Source of the DNA: Marivita sp046592965
GTDB lineage: Bacteria; Pseudomonadota; Alphaproteobacteria; Rhodobacterales; Rhodobacteraceae
Assembly: GCF_046592965.1 (NCBI RefSeq)
Contig: NZ_JBISBV010000003.1
Location: forward strand, 186,001-250,000
DNA length: 64,000 nucleotides
Direction of reading: 5' to 3'
Both the position numbers and the translations under genes were made by a program. The number at the start of each line of letters is the position of its first letter. Position 1 is the stretch's first letter. Below are positions 17,329 through 26,107 of this stretch, one piece after another. The notes beneath the pieces are model-generated. The model made no database searches and had not been told where the DNA came from. It saw nothing but the letters and a program-made list of their open reading frames with translations.

Positions 17329-18693
17329 TTACATCATTTTGCGGCGACGTGTCACCTGAATATCCAAGTCGGTGATCTTCTTTCTGAGCGTGTTGCGATT
17401 TACGCCAAGCAATTCAGCGCATTTCGCCTGATTTCCGCCGGTTGCATCAAGCGCGATTTCGATCAAAGGGGTCTCGATCTCGCGCAGGATGCGCGGATAG
17501 AGGCCGGGCGGCGGCAACATGTTACCGTGCAGATCGAAATACCGCCGCAGGTGACGCTCGACCGACGCGGCGAGCTTCTCGCTGTCTTCGCCGCGCAGGA
17601 CGGACTCGGTCTGGGGCTGATGGTCGAGCACGTTCTCCACCTCGGCGCGACTGATCTCGTCTTCGCGCGAGGTCAGGCCAAGCCGGCGCACGACGTTTTC
17701 CAACTGGCGCACATTGCCGGGCCAACTATAGGCGCGAAAAAGATCGGCGGCATCGCGCGACAGCCAGCGTGTTGCGCCGTCGCCGGCCTGCCCTTTCGAC
17801 AGGAAATGCTCTGCCAGGATCTCTATGTCCTCAACCCGGTCGCGCAGGGGCGGCACCGCAATGGTGGCACCGCTGATGCGGTAATACAGATCCTCGCGCA
17901 CGCCGCTGCCGGACAGACCGCGACCCGGATCAATCTGGCTGGTGGCGATGAAGCGTGGCGCATGATCGCCAGACGTGTCCATCATCCGGACGATCCGCGC
18001 CTGCGCTTCATCGGAACAATCGGCGAGGTCATCGATCAAAATCGTGCCGCCACGCACCCGTGCCAGAATCCGCGTCGGAGCATCGGGATCGGCAAGTTCC
18101 GCGCTGGTGAGCGAGACAAACGGAAGCGACCTCCGGTCGGAATAGTCGTGCAGGATCTGGGCGATCAGCGATTTTCCGGTTCCGGAGTCACCACAGATCA
18201 GCACCGGCAGATCGGTGTTCATCACCCGCGCCACTAAACGGTAAAGCGCCTGCATCGCGGCGGTCTTGCCAACCAGCGGCAGCTCATCCGATGCCTCCTG
18301 AGGCGCAGCGATCGAGCGTGGCGCGTGAGCGCGCGAGTCCAGCGCCTTGGCGGTGCGTTTCAAGAGGTCGGGAAGGTCGAACGGTTTGGGCAGGTAATCA
18401 TAGGCGTTGGCCTCGGCGGCCTTGATCGCGGTCATGATGGTGTTTTGAGCAGAGATCACGATCACCGGCAGATCGGGGCGATCCTGCGCAATCTTGGGCA
18501 ACATCTCGAGGCCATTGCCGTCCGGCATCATCACGTCGGAAATCACCACATCGCCGCGCCCTTCGGCCACCCAACGCATCAACGTGGTCAGCGAGGATGT
18601 GGCATGCACCTTGCAGCCAGCGCGGGTGAGTGCCTGCGTCAGAACCGTGCGGATCGTGCGGTCGTCGTCGGCAACGAGGATTGTACCGTCCAT
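17329..18693 (-). CDS. ntrC: Nitrogen regulatory response regulator NtrC (sigma-54-independent type)
   Basis: A 454-residue NtrC. Receiver Asp53 (ISDVMMPDG) is phosphorylated by NtrB. The AAA+ domain keeps Walker A GDSGTGKS and Walker B TILIDDL. The DNA-binding Fis helix-turn-helix is GGNQAKCAELLGVNRNTLRK. The GAFTGA loop that touches sigma-54 is missing: the stretch between Walker A and B is shortened and reads AELADPDAPTRIL. Rhodobacter capsulatus NtrC is the known precedent and activates with sigma-70 polymerase. The start codon shares one base with the ntrB stop (TGATG). Confidence 0.96.
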   Translation of the reverse strand: MDGTILVADDDRTIRTVLTQALTRAGCKVHATSSLTTLMRWVAEGRGDVVISDVMMPDGNGLEMLPKIAQDRPDLPVIVISAQNTIMTAIKAAEANAYDYLPKPFDLPDLLKRTAKALDSRAHAPRSIAAPQEASDELPLVGKTAAMQALYRLVARVMNTDLPVLICGDSGTGKSLIAQILHDYSDRRSLPFVSLTSAELADPDAPTRILARVRGGTILIDDLADCSDEAQARIVRMMDTSGDHAPRFIATSQIDPGRGLSGSGVREDLYYRISGATIAVPPLRDRVEDIEILAEHFLSKGQAGDGATRWLSRDAADLFRAYSWPGNVRQLENVVRRLGLTSREDEISRAEVENVLDHQPQTESVLRGEDSEKLAASVERHLRRYFDLHGNMLPPPGLYPRILREIETPLIEIALDATGGNQAKCAELLGVNRNTLRKKITDLDIQVTRRRKMM

Positions 18694-19811
18694 CAGGAAC
18701 CCTCTCTGGGCGCGCGCGGGGCTTGCGGCAGCGAAACGCGAAAACAGGTTTTTCCGGGCACGCTGTCGACCGAGACCCAGCCGTCGTGATCTGAGATGAT
18801 CTTGCTGACCAGTGCGAGGCCCAATCCGGTGCCATTCTCGCGCCCCGACACGAACGGATCGAACACGTCGCTGCGAATGTCTGGCGGCAGACCGGGGCCG
18901 TCGTCAATGACTTCGATCTGAAGCGGCAAGGATTGGCCCGAGCCACCCGCCGGACGCAGGTTGTAGCTTTGCTCGAAATAGGTGTGGAGCCGGATGGTAC
19001 CGCCGGTTTTTCGATTTGCCGCCTGGGCCGCGTTCATGATGAGGTTCAAGATCACCTGAAGCAGTTGGTCGCTGTCTCCCAATGCAGGTGGCAGCGACGG
19101 GTCGTAATCCTCGATGATCGTCATATGCGCGCCGAACCCCAACAGCGCGGAGCGCTTTGCGCGGCCCAGCACGTCGTGAAGATTGACCGGTTTGCGCTCG
19201 GGCGGAGAAAGGTTGCCGAACTGTTCGACCTGTTCCAGCAGTTTCACGATCCGGCGGCTTTCGGCGACGATGAGATCGGTCAGTTCCAAGTCATCGCCGG
19301 TCAGGGTCATGCTCAGAAGTTGCGCCGCGCCGGTGATGCCGGCGAGCGGATTCTTGATCTCGTGCGCCAGCATCTCGGCCATGCCGATGGCGGATTTCGC
19401 AGCCGATGTGCCGGATCGGCTCTGGCTCAACCGGCCAACCAGATCACGCGGAGAGATCAGCAGGATCATATCGCCGCCCTGCCCCTGTTCCCGCCCCTGC
19501 ACCGGAGCGATTTGCAGGTTGCACATCACCGGCACGCGGTTGCCGGTGCCGATATCGACATCATTGACGAACAAGGTGGTGCCATGGGCACGCGCCCGCG
19601 CGAGGCTCTTTTCCAGCGGCGCATCTACCGCCAGCCTGTCCCAGATCGGTTGACCTCGCAGCCATTTGGCAGAGTTGCCCATAAAGCCCTCGGCGGCCGG
19701 GTTCATGTCGACGATTGTTTCGCTGGCGTCGATGATGATGGCCGGGGCCGGAAGCGATGACCAGATCGCGGCATGATCGACACGAAACGCCGGTTTGATG
19801 TCCGAGGTCAT
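18693..19811 (-). CDS. ntrB: Nitrogen regulation sensor kinase NtrB
   Basis: A 372-residue soluble histidine kinase. An N-terminal PAS domain (about residues 15-110) precedes the H-box with phospho-acceptor His150 (LAHEIKNPL) and the ATPase boxes DDGPGLP and GTGLGLALV. It phosphorylates or dephosphorylates NtrC under PII control. The ATG at 19811 overlaps the dusB stop by 4 bp (ATGA) and gives the normal length; the frame is open upstream within dusB. This is the nifR3-ntrB-ntrC operon order. Confidence 0.95.
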   Translation of the reverse strand: MTSDIKPAFRVDHAAIWSSLPAPAIIIDASETIVDMNPAAEGFMGNSAKWLRGQPIWDRLAVDAPLEKSLARARAHGTTLFVNDVDIGTGNRVPVMCNLQIAPVQGREQGQGGDMILLISPRDLVGRLSQSRSGTSAAKSAIGMAEMLAHEIKNPLAGITGAAQLLSMTLTGDDLELTDLIVAESRRIVKLLEQVEQFGNLSPPERKPVNLHDVLGRAKRSALLGFGAHMTIIEDYDPSLPPALGDSDQLLQVILNLIMNAAQAANRKTGGTIRLHTYFEQSYNLRPAGGSGQSLPLQIEVIDDGPGLPPDIRSDVFDPFVSGRENGTGLGLALVSKIISDHDGWVSVDSVPGKTCFRVSLPQAPRAPREGS

Positions 19812-20785
19812 GCAGCCTGCCTGCGTTCGCCGGCCAGCGCGTCGGGCAAGGCTGCGAACACGTCGTCGGATGTCTTTGCAGTCAAAATCGCCTTTCGCAG
19901 TGCGGGCGGCGTGCCCGCCTCGTCCATGTACCAACCCAGATGCTTGCGCGCGACGCGCAGGCCAAGAGCGCTGCCGTAAAACGCCAGCATCGCGTCGTAA
20001 TGGGTCGCCACCATATCGACAAATGCCGGGCCGGTGGGAATTTCGGGTGCCGCCGTGCCATAGAGCTCAGCGGCGATCTGTGCCAGCAGCCACGGCTTTC
20101 CTTGCGCGCCGCGCCCGATCATCACACCGTCCGCGCCGCTGTGGTGCAAGGCCTTGCGCGCGCTGGCCGTGTCGACGATATCGCCGTTCGCGATCACCGG
20201 GATCTTGACCGCATCCTTGATCGCGCGAATTGCGTGCCAATCGGCGCGGCCTTTGTAGAACTGGCAGCGCGTGCGTCCGTGGATCACGATCATCGCGATG
20301 CCGAGCGCCTCTGCGCGCTGAGCAAGCTCTGCCGCGTTGTGGTTGGTGTCATCCCACCCCAGCCGCGTCTTGAGCGTGACTGGAACCGAGACCGCGCCGA
20401 CCACCGCGTCAATCAGGCGGCAGGCGTGATCGAGATCGCGCAACAACGCAGACCCGGAATAGCCCCCGACAACCTTTTTGGCGGGACAGCCCATGTTGAT
20501 GTCGATGACCTGCGCGCCCATGTCCGCGACCTGACGCGCCGCAGCGGCCATCGCATCCGGCGTGCGCCCGGAAAGCTGAACAGAGGTATTGTCAGAGGCA
20601 ATGCCCAGTTCGGCCTTCTCGCGGGTGCCGGGCCTTGCCGTCAGAAGCTCGCCGCTGGCGATCATTTCCGACACGACCCGCCCCGCGCCGAACTGCGACA
20701 CGAGCGTGCGAAATGGCAGATCTGTGATCCCCGCCAGCGGTGCCAGCAGGACCGGTGGCGAAAGCAATGCATGTGTGGCGGTCAT
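19808..20785 (-). CDS. dusB: tRNA-dihydrouridine synthase DusB (NifR3)
   Basis: A 325-residue FMN-dependent enzyme that reduces uridines in the tRNA D-loop. The TIM-barrel starts with LLAPLAGITDLPFR; the catalytic Cys100 is in MGCPAKK, and the phosphate-binding ANGDI and IGRGAQGKP segments follow. The ATG at 20785 with AGGGA 7 bp upstream is preferred over an upstream GTG at 20803. It is the first gene of the ntrBC operon, so its promoter region (20786-20966) is likely where the operon is controlled. Confidence 0.95.
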   Translation of the reverse strand: MTATHALLSPPVLLAPLAGITDLPFRTLVSQFGAGRVVSEMIASGELLTARPGTREKAELGIASDNTSVQLSGRTPDAMAAAARQVADMGAQVIDINMGCPAKKVVGGYSGSALLRDLDHACRLIDAVVGAVSVPVTLKTRLGWDDTNHNAAELAQRAEALGIAMIVIHGRTRCQFYKGRADWHAIRAIKDAVKIPVIANGDIVDTASARKALHHSGADGVMIGRGAQGKPWLLAQIAAELYGTAAPEIPTGPAFVDMVATHYDAMLAFYGSALGLRVARKHLGWYMDEAGTPPALRKAILTAKTSDDVFAALPDALAGERRQAA

Positions 20786-20966
20786 CAATCGGTCCCTGAA
20801 CAAGCGCGTCAGTGCTACGCGCTGGGTCTGTTTCGATCAATGGGGAAATGCCGAGAATTTGACCTTTCGCGGGTCCAGCGCCTCATTTTTAAGCGCGTCG
20901 CTCGGGGATATTGCACAGTTTATGGCCAGCGCCTAGACAAGCCCGAGTGGCGCGAAAGGGGTTTGC

Positions 20967-21446
20967 ATGAAGGTACGCTTGGGCAATGGGTATGACGTTC
21001 ACCGGTTTGGGACCGGCGATCACGTTGTATTGTGCGGGGTGAAAGTGCCACACGATCAGGCGCTTATGGGCCATTCCGATGCCGATGTCGGGATGCATGC
21101 GATCACCGATGCACTTTACGGCGCGATGGCCGCCGGTGACATCGGCCGCCATTTCCCGCCCTCCGATCCTCAATGGAAGGGTGCGGCAAGCGAGATTTTC
21201 CTGAAACATGCCGTCGCTCTGGTGCGCGAGGCCGGGTATGAGATATCGAATGTCGATTGCACGCTGGTCTGCGAATTCCCCAAGATCGGCCCGCATTCGG
21301 ACGCGATGCGCAAGGCACTTTCCACGATCATGGCTATCCCGGTCGAGAATATTTCGGTCAAGGCAACAACATCGGAAAAACTAGGCTTTACAGGGCGCGG
21401 TGAAGGTATTGCATCAATTGCAACCGCCGCATTGGTGTCGCCATGA
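20967..21446 (+). CDS. ispF: 2-C-methyl-D-erythritol 2,4-cyclodiphosphate synthase
   Basis: A 159-residue IspF, fifth enzyme of the MEP isoprenoid pathway. Zinc ligands appear as Asp10 and His12 in GYDVHRF with the third His in MGHSDADV, and the ATTSEKLGFTGRGEGI block is present near the C-terminus. It is a stand-alone IspF; ispD, often fused or adjacent in alphaproteobacteria, is not seen upstream. The stop overlaps the pgpA start (ATGATG). Confidence 0.96.
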   Translation: MKVRLGNGYDVHRFGTGDHVVLCGVKVPHDQALMGHSDADVGMHAITDALYGAMAAGDIGRHFPPSDPQWKGAASEIFLKHAVALVREAGYEISNVDCTLVCEFPKIGPHSDAMRKALSTIMAIPVENISVKATTSEKLGFTGRGEGIASIATAALVSP

Positions 21447-21931
21447 TGCGGATGATCGCGACGGTCTTCGGCGTCGGACTGCTGCGGCCCGCTCCGGGAA
21501 CCTGGGGCTCGCTGGCGGCCCTCCCTCTGGCGTATGGGCTTCTCGTCTTGGGCGGCTTCTGGCTCTTGGCCTTGTGCACGGTCGCGGCCTTCTTTCTTGG
21601 CGTGGCAGCCACACGGGACGTGACGCGCGACCAACCCGACCATGATCCGTCCTACATCGTGATCGACGAGGTGGTGGGTCAATGGATTTCTTTGTTTCCA
21701 GTGGGTTACGGCGCGATGATGATGCAGGTCTCGGTTGACCGGCTGTGGCCCGGATGGATTGCCGCGTTTGTGCTCTTTCGCCTGTTTGACATCTCAAAGC
21801 CGTGGCTCGTGGGCTGGGCGGATCGCCGCAACGATGCGTTGGGTGTCATGCTGGATGATGTGATCGCAGGAGGTTTCGCGGCCCTGGGTGTGATCGGTCT
21901 GGCGGCGTTTGCGCATCTGGTGCTGATGTGA
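21443..21931 (+). CDS. pgpA: Phosphatidylglycerophosphatase A
   Basis: A 162-residue membrane phosphatase that makes phosphatidylglycerol from its phosphate. Family motifs are in order: LLRPAPGTWGS, the catalytic YIVIDEVVGQW, RLFDISKPW and LGVMLDDVIAG, interspersed with four hydrophobic segments. It overlaps ispF by 4 bp at the start and cinA by 4 bp at the end, so the three genes form a tight operon. Confidence 0.95.
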   Translation: MMRMIATVFGVGLLRPAPGTWGSLAALPLAYGLLVLGGFWLLALCTVAAFFLGVAATRDVTRDQPDHDPSYIVIDEVVGQWISLFPVGYGAMMMQVSVDRLWPGWIAAFVLFRLFDISKPWLVGWADRRNDALGVMLDDVIAGGFAALGVIGLAAFAHLVLM

Positions 21932-22407
21932 GCAAAACGCGCGCCGAAGCGATCCTGCGTCTGGCAACCGCTGCGGGTGTGAGCGTCACCACGGCAGAAA
22001 GCTGCACCGGTGGCATGATTGCGGCGGCGATCACCGATGTTGCCGGATCGTCAACGATTTTCGAACGCGGGTTCGTGACCTACTCCAATCAGGCCAAGGT
22101 CGACATGCTGGGCGTCGATCCCGGCACGCTCGACGTCTATGGTGCCGTATCGCCAGAGGTTGCAGAGCAGATGGCGCGGGGGGCGCGACGGGCGGCGGGC
22201 GCGTCGATTGCTGTTTCGGTCAGCGGCATCGCCGGGCCCGGTGGATCAGAGCACAAACCCGAGGGGCGCGTGTGTTTTGCAGTTTCCACCGATAACGGCA
22301 CGACATCCGAAACTGTCGAGTTCGGTGCTTTGGGCCGTGCGCAGGTGCGCGAAGCGGCGCGCGATCATGCGCTGACGCTGGTTCTGGATGCGCTCAAACG
22401 GCTCTGA
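21928..22407 (+). CDS. CinA-family nicotinamide-nucleotide amidohydrolase
   Basis: A 159-residue stand-alone CinA C-terminal domain (PncC type), which deamidates NMN in NAD salvage. Motifs include TTAESCTGGMIAAAI, the SGIAGPGG loop and KPEGRVCFA. The N-terminal MoCF domain of long CinA proteins is absent, as usual for this class. GTG start at 21928 inside the pgpA stop (GTGA). Third gene of the ispF operon. Confidence 0.92.
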   Translation: MSKTRAEAILRLATAAGVSVTTAESCTGGMIAAAITDVAGSSTIFERGFVTYSNQAKVDMLGVDPGTLDVYGAVSPEVAEQMARGARRAAGASIAVSVSGIAGPGGSEHKPEGRVCFAVSTDNGTTSETVEFGALGRAQVREAARDHALTLVLDALKRL

Positions 22408-22412
22408 CAGGC

Positions 22413-22871
22413 TCAGGCCACACCCTTTTTCGAATAGAGCTCTGCCGCGCGCCGTTCAAAGGCGCGCACGATGCGTTGCATGGCTTCGTAAAAAAACATG
22501 CCCGCCGCCCCCTGCAACAGGCGGTTCTTGAATTCGAAATCGACGTAAAACGTCACCTCGACCCCCTCGTCCACATCGCGGAAGGCCCAGTTCGAATGCA
22601 TGTGCTTGAACGGGCCATCAAGGTATTCGGTGTCGATTTTCATCTGTTCGGGCCACAAGACCACGCGACTGCCAAAGCGCTCGCGAAACACCTTGAAGCT
22701 GATCACCAGATCGGCCAGCATTTCCTCGTGATCGCCCCTGTCCTCGCGAGAGCGGATGCGCGCCGCGGCGGTCCAAGGCAGGAATTCGGGATAATGCGCC
22801 ACATCCGCGACCAGATCATACATCTGTCGCGCGGTGTAGGGCAGCGTCTTGGTTTCTGAATGTGTTGGCAT
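22413..22871 (-). CDS. COQ10/RatA-like START-domain protein
   Basis: A 152-residue protein of the polyketide cyclase/START fold. The opening MYDLVADVAHYPEFLPW and the central VLWPEQMKIDTEYLDGPF are the hallmark of the coenzyme Q-binding COQ10 / RatA group. In eukaryotes and Caulobacter, COQ10 homologues bind ubiquinone and support respiration; RatA of E. coli was described as a ribosome-association toxin. A quinone-binding role is the more likely here. It is convergent with cinA, with only 5 bp between stops. Confidence 0.86.
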   Translation of the reverse strand: MPTHSETKTLPYTARQMYDLVADVAHYPEFLPWTAAARIRSREDRGDHEEMLADLVISFKVFRERFGSRVVLWPEQMKIDTEYLDGPFKHMHSNWAFRDVDEGVEVTFYVDFEFKNRLLQGAAGMFFYEAMQRIVRAFERRAAELYSKKGVA

Positions 22872-22954
22872 CTGCTCTGGTGTGTTTGTTTTGAATTTAT
22901 CGTGACAGTGGCGGAGGATGTCGTATTGTGCGCGCGAAAAATCAAGGGAAACCT

Positions 22955-23497
22955 ATGTCCGAGCGTCCATATGTCATCGACGAGATGATCACAGCAAAAG
23001 CCATCGCAGCCCGGATCGAAGAATTGTCGATGGCAATCGAGAAAGAGTTTCGCGATACGGACAAGCTGGTGGTGGTCGGGTTGTTGCGAGGCAGTTTCGT
23101 GTTCATTGCCGATCTGGTGCGTGAACTTGATCTGCCGGTCGAGGTCGATTTCCTTGAGGCGTCGTCTTATGGCGACGGCATGGAATCAAGCCGCGAGGTG
23201 CGGATTCTGAAAGACCTGCGGGGCCGCATCGAAGGGCGCGACGTGCTGGTGGTCGAGGATATCGTCGACACCGGCCACACGCTGAAACATGTGGTCGGCC
23301 TGCTTGCGTCGCGCAATCCGGGGCGCCTGCGCACCATCGCACTGCTGGACAAGCCGTCGCGCCGCGAAACCGATGTGGCCGCCGACTGGATCGGGTTTTC
23401 GATCCCGGACGAATTCGTGGTGGGCTATGGCATCGACTATGCACAGCGCAATCGCAACCTGCCCTTCATCGGAAAGGTCCGGTTTCCCGAGGAGTGA
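22955..23497 (+). CDS. hpt: Hypoxanthine phosphoribosyltransferase
   Basis: A 180-residue purine salvage enzyme that converts hypoxanthine or guanine with PRPP to IMP/GMP. The PRPP-binding signature VVEDIVDTGHTL is near residue 100, and the flexible-loop region SSYGDGMESS and the C-terminal VGYGIDYAQRNRNLP complete the fold. The ATG at 22955 follows AAGGGAA; a start nine codons upstream in the same frame lacks a ribosome site. It is a single-gene unit. Confidence 0.95.
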   Translation: MSERPYVIDEMITAKAIAARIEELSMAIEKEFRDTDKLVVVGLLRGSFVFIADLVRELDLPVEVDFLEASSYGDGMESSREVRILKDLRGRIEGRDVLVVEDIVDTGHTLKHVVGLLASRNPGRLRTIALLDKPSRRETDVAADWIGFSIPDEFVVGYGIDYAQRNRNLPFIGKVRFPEE

Positions 23498-23623
23498 GCC
23501 AAGCGGCTTCTTGTGCCAACGGCATGTGTTCGCTGCCCAACGCCTTCACGGAAATTTTTCTTTTGTTTACAAGTTGACACGTTATCGTGACGGGAATGCT
23601 CACCAAAACAGGGGATTACCGAG

Positions 23624-24088
23624 ATGAAAACCATTGTGACGGCAACAGTCGCGGCCGCAACCTTAATGACAGCCTCCATGACGATGGCCGAAGGCGAATT
23701 TGACCAGCAATTGAAAGCGCGTCAGGGACAATTCAACATCATGGCGATCAATCTCGGTATTCTCGGCGCGATGGCCAAGGGCGAGGTTGAGTACAACGCT
23801 GAGGCCGCTCAGGCCGCCGCTGACACTCTGGTGGCCGTCTCCAACATCCAGCAAGCGCCGATGTGGCCGGAAGGCTCGGACAACATGAGCATCGATGGCA
23901 CCCGCGCGCAGCCGTCGGTGTGGGAAAAGAACGATGACTTCCTGAGCAAGTGGAGCGATCTGCATCCCGCGGTCGTCGAGATGCAGGGCGCGGCCGGCAC
24001 CGGGCGCGAGGCATTGGCACCGATGATCGGCAAGGTCGGGGGTGCGTGCAAGGCGTGCCACGATACGCACCGCGCACCCGAAAACTAA
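23624..24088 (+). CDS. Cytochrome c' (class II c-type cytochrome)
   Basis: A 154-residue exported cytochrome. The signal peptide is residues 1-22 (MTMA-EG). The mature part is a four-helix bundle with the haem attachment site CKACH at residues 142-146, close to the C-terminus as in the cytochrome c'/c-556 family. These are periplasmic and bind NO or act as electron carriers. A diheme cytochrome gene follows 6 bp later, so the two probably act together. Confidence 0.92.
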   Translation: MKTIVTATVAAATLMTASMTMAEGEFDQQLKARQGQFNIMAINLGILGAMAKGEVEYNAEAAQAAADTLVAVSNIQQAPMWPEGSDNMSIDGTRAQPSVWEKNDDFLSKWSDLHPAVVEMQGAAGTGREALAPMIGKVGGACKACHDTHRAPEN

Positions 24089-24094
24089 AACGAG

Positions 24095-24982
24095 ATGCGC
24101 CGTATTGCATTATATGGCGTGGCGGGTCTGGCGGCGGTTGCCGCCGCCGGGCTGTTCGTCACACGGGCCGTTCCGGTTGACGCCGCCGTGTTTGACGGCG
24201 TGCAAGGCGATGCGGCGCGTGGCGAACAGGTGTTTATCGCCGCAGGCTGTGCGTCCTGTCATTCCGCGCCCGAGGCAGAGGGCGAGGACAAGCTGGTTCT
24301 GGCTGGCGGACAGGCATTTCCGTCGGATTTCGGCACGTTCATCGCGCCGAACATCTCGCCGCACGAGGAGGCCGGCATCGGAGATTGGACGCTGGCGCAG
24401 TTTGCATCCGCAGTGCAGCGCGGTGTGTCGCCCGATGGCGCGCATTACTATCCGGCCTTTCCATACGCCTCTTATGTCAGGATGACCGATCAGGATGTGA
24501 CGGATCTCTGGGCGTATTTTCAGACGCTTCCCGCCGATGCGACGCCAAGCGCGGCGCATGATGTGGGCTTTCCGTTCAACATCCGCCGCGCCCTCGGCGG
24601 GTGGAAATTTCTGTATTTCAACGACGACTGGGTGATGGCCGATGCCGCGACACCAGAACTCGAGCGCGGACGCTATCTGGTCGAGGCGCTGGGGCATTGC
24701 GGCGAATGTCACACGCCCCGCACGGCGCTGGGTGGGCTGGACACGGCGGCATGGTTGAGCGGTGCGCCCAACCCAACCGGCAAGGGACGCATCCCGTCGC
24801 TCGCGCCTGCCGATTTCGACTGGTCGGCGACGGATATCGCGTATTACCTCGAAACCGGATTCACGCCGGAATTCGACAGCGTCGGCGGCCATATGACGGC
24901 GGTGGTCGATAATTTCGCGCAGCTTCCCGCCAGCGACCGACTGGCGGTGGCGGCATATATCAAGGCGCTCGCGTCGGAGTAA
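24095..24982 (+). CDS. Membrane-anchored diheme cytochrome c
   Basis: A 295-residue protein with an uncleaved-looking N-terminal hydrophobic segment (about residues 5-22) and two c-type haem sites: C52-A-S-C55-H56 and C202-G-E-C205-H206. Two cytochrome c domains follow one another, resembling the electron-accepting subunit of alcohol or sugar dehydrogenases. It starts 6 bp after the cytochrome c' stop. Its donor and acceptor cannot be told because no dehydrogenase gene is adjacent. Confidence 0.9.
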   Translation: MRRIALYGVAGLAAVAAAGLFVTRAVPVDAAVFDGVQGDAARGEQVFIAAGCASCHSAPEAEGEDKLVLAGGQAFPSDFGTFIAPNISPHEEAGIGDWTLAQFASAVQRGVSPDGAHYYPAFPYASYVRMTDQDVTDLWAYFQTLPADATPSAAHDVGFPFNIRRALGGWKFLYFNDDWVMADAATPELERGRYLVEALGHCGECHTPRTALGGLDTAAWLSGAPNPTGKGRIPSLAPADFDWSATDIAYYLETGFTPEFDSVGGHMTAVVDNFAQLPASDRLAVAAYIKALASE

Positions 24983-24984
24983 AT

Positions 24985-25006
24985 CCAGAGCCGGTCACGG
25001 CTCTGG
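24985..25006. terminator. Perfect 9-bp stem-loop between convergent genes
   Basis: CCAGAGCCG-GTCA-CGGCTCTGG, a perfect stem with a four-base loop, lying 3 bp after the diheme cytochrome stop and 6 bp from the lipA stop. No U tract follows on either strand, so it may end or stabilise both convergent messages rather than being a textbook intrinsic terminator. Confidence 0.6.
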
Positions 25007-25011
25007 CGAGA

Positions 25012-25980
25012 TCAGGCTTTTGCCAGCTTGGCTTCGCGGTTGGCTTTCAAACGGGCAAAATCGTCACCTGCGTGATAGGACGAGCGCGTCAGCGGTGTGG
25101 CTGACACCATCAGGAAGCCCTTGCCGTAAGCGGCCTTTTCATAACCCGAAAATTCTTCGGGAGTGACAAACCGATCAACCGAGTGGTGCTTGGGGGTGGG
25201 TTGCAGGTACTGGCCGATGGTGAGGAAATCCACATCCGCGGCGCGCATGTCGTCCATCACCTGCCCGACCGATTGGCGGTCTTCGCCAAGACCGACCATG
25301 ATTCCGGATTTGGTAAAGATCGACGGGTCGATCTCTTTCACCCGTTGCAGCAGTCGCAAGCTGTGGAAGTAGCGCGCGCCGGGGCGGACCGATGGGTAAA
25401 GGCCCGGCACCGTTTCTAGGTTGTGATTGAACACGTCCGGGTGCGCCGCAACCACGGTTTCCAAAGCATCCGGTCCGCATTTGAGAAAGTCCGGCGTCAG
25501 GATTTCAATCGTCGTGTCGGGCGAGCGGTGCCGGATGGCGCGGATGGTCTGGGCGAAATGCTCGGCCCCGCCATCGTCAAGATCATCGCGGTCGACCGAG
25601 GTGATGACGACGTGCTTCAGCCCCAGCTTGTGCACGGCGTCCGCCACCCGGCCCGGCTCGAACGCGTCAAGCGTGTCGGGGCGACCGGTGGCGATGTTGC
25701 AGAAGGTACAACCACGGGTGCAGATGTCGCCCATGATCATCATGGTGGCATGGCCCTGGCTCCAGCATTCGCCGGCATTGGGGCAGCCCGCCTCTTCGCA
25801 GACGGTGACAAGATTATTATCGCGCATGATGCGCCTGGTTTCGTTGTACCCTTCGCCGCCTGGCGCTTTTACGCGAATCCAGCTTGGCTTTTTCGGTTGC
25901 GCATTGTCTGGCCGATGGGCCTTTTCCGGGTGGCGCTGTTCCGGTATCTTGAGGTCACGCAAAGGTTTTTCCCCGCACAT
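25012..25980 (-). CDS. lipA: Lipoyl synthase
   Basis: A 322-residue radical SAM enzyme that inserts two sulfurs into octanoyl groups on pyruvate and 2-oxoglutarate dehydrogenases and GcvH. Auxiliary cluster cysteines are Cys61, Cys66 and Cys72 (CEEAGCPNAGEC); the radical SAM cluster cysteines are Cys87, Cys91 and Cys94 (CTRGCTFC). The start at 25980 gives a normal length. It is convergent with the cytochrome genes. Confidence 0.96.
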   Translation of the reverse strand: MCGEKPLRDLKIPEQRHPEKAHRPDNAQPKKPSWIRVKAPGGEGYNETRRIMRDNNLVTVCEEAGCPNAGECWSQGHATMMIMGDICTRGCTFCNIATGRPDTLDAFEPGRVADAVHKLGLKHVVITSVDRDDLDDGGAEHFAQTIRAIRHRSPDTTIEILTPDFLKCGPDALETVVAAHPDVFNHNLETVPGLYPSVRPGARYFHSLRLLQRVKEIDPSIFTKSGIMVGLGEDRQSVGQVMDDMRAADVDFLTIGQYLQPTPKHHSVDRFVTPEEFSGYEKAAYGKGFLMVSATPLTRSSYHAGDDFARLKANREAKLAKA

Positions 25981-26107
25981 TCAGGTTCGGTTTGCCTTAG
26001 CATATACGGTGGCAGAAGGTAGTACCAGTTTTGCATAGCCGACCTGCGATCTGCAAAGCCTGCTCCTGTCGCACCCCTCCCGCCACGCGTGTGCACCCCG
26101 CCGGATT

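Noticed and set aside
23574..23600. TTGACA-type promoter before the cytochrome c' gene
   Set aside because: The -35 match is good, but no -10 box at proper spacing was seen.
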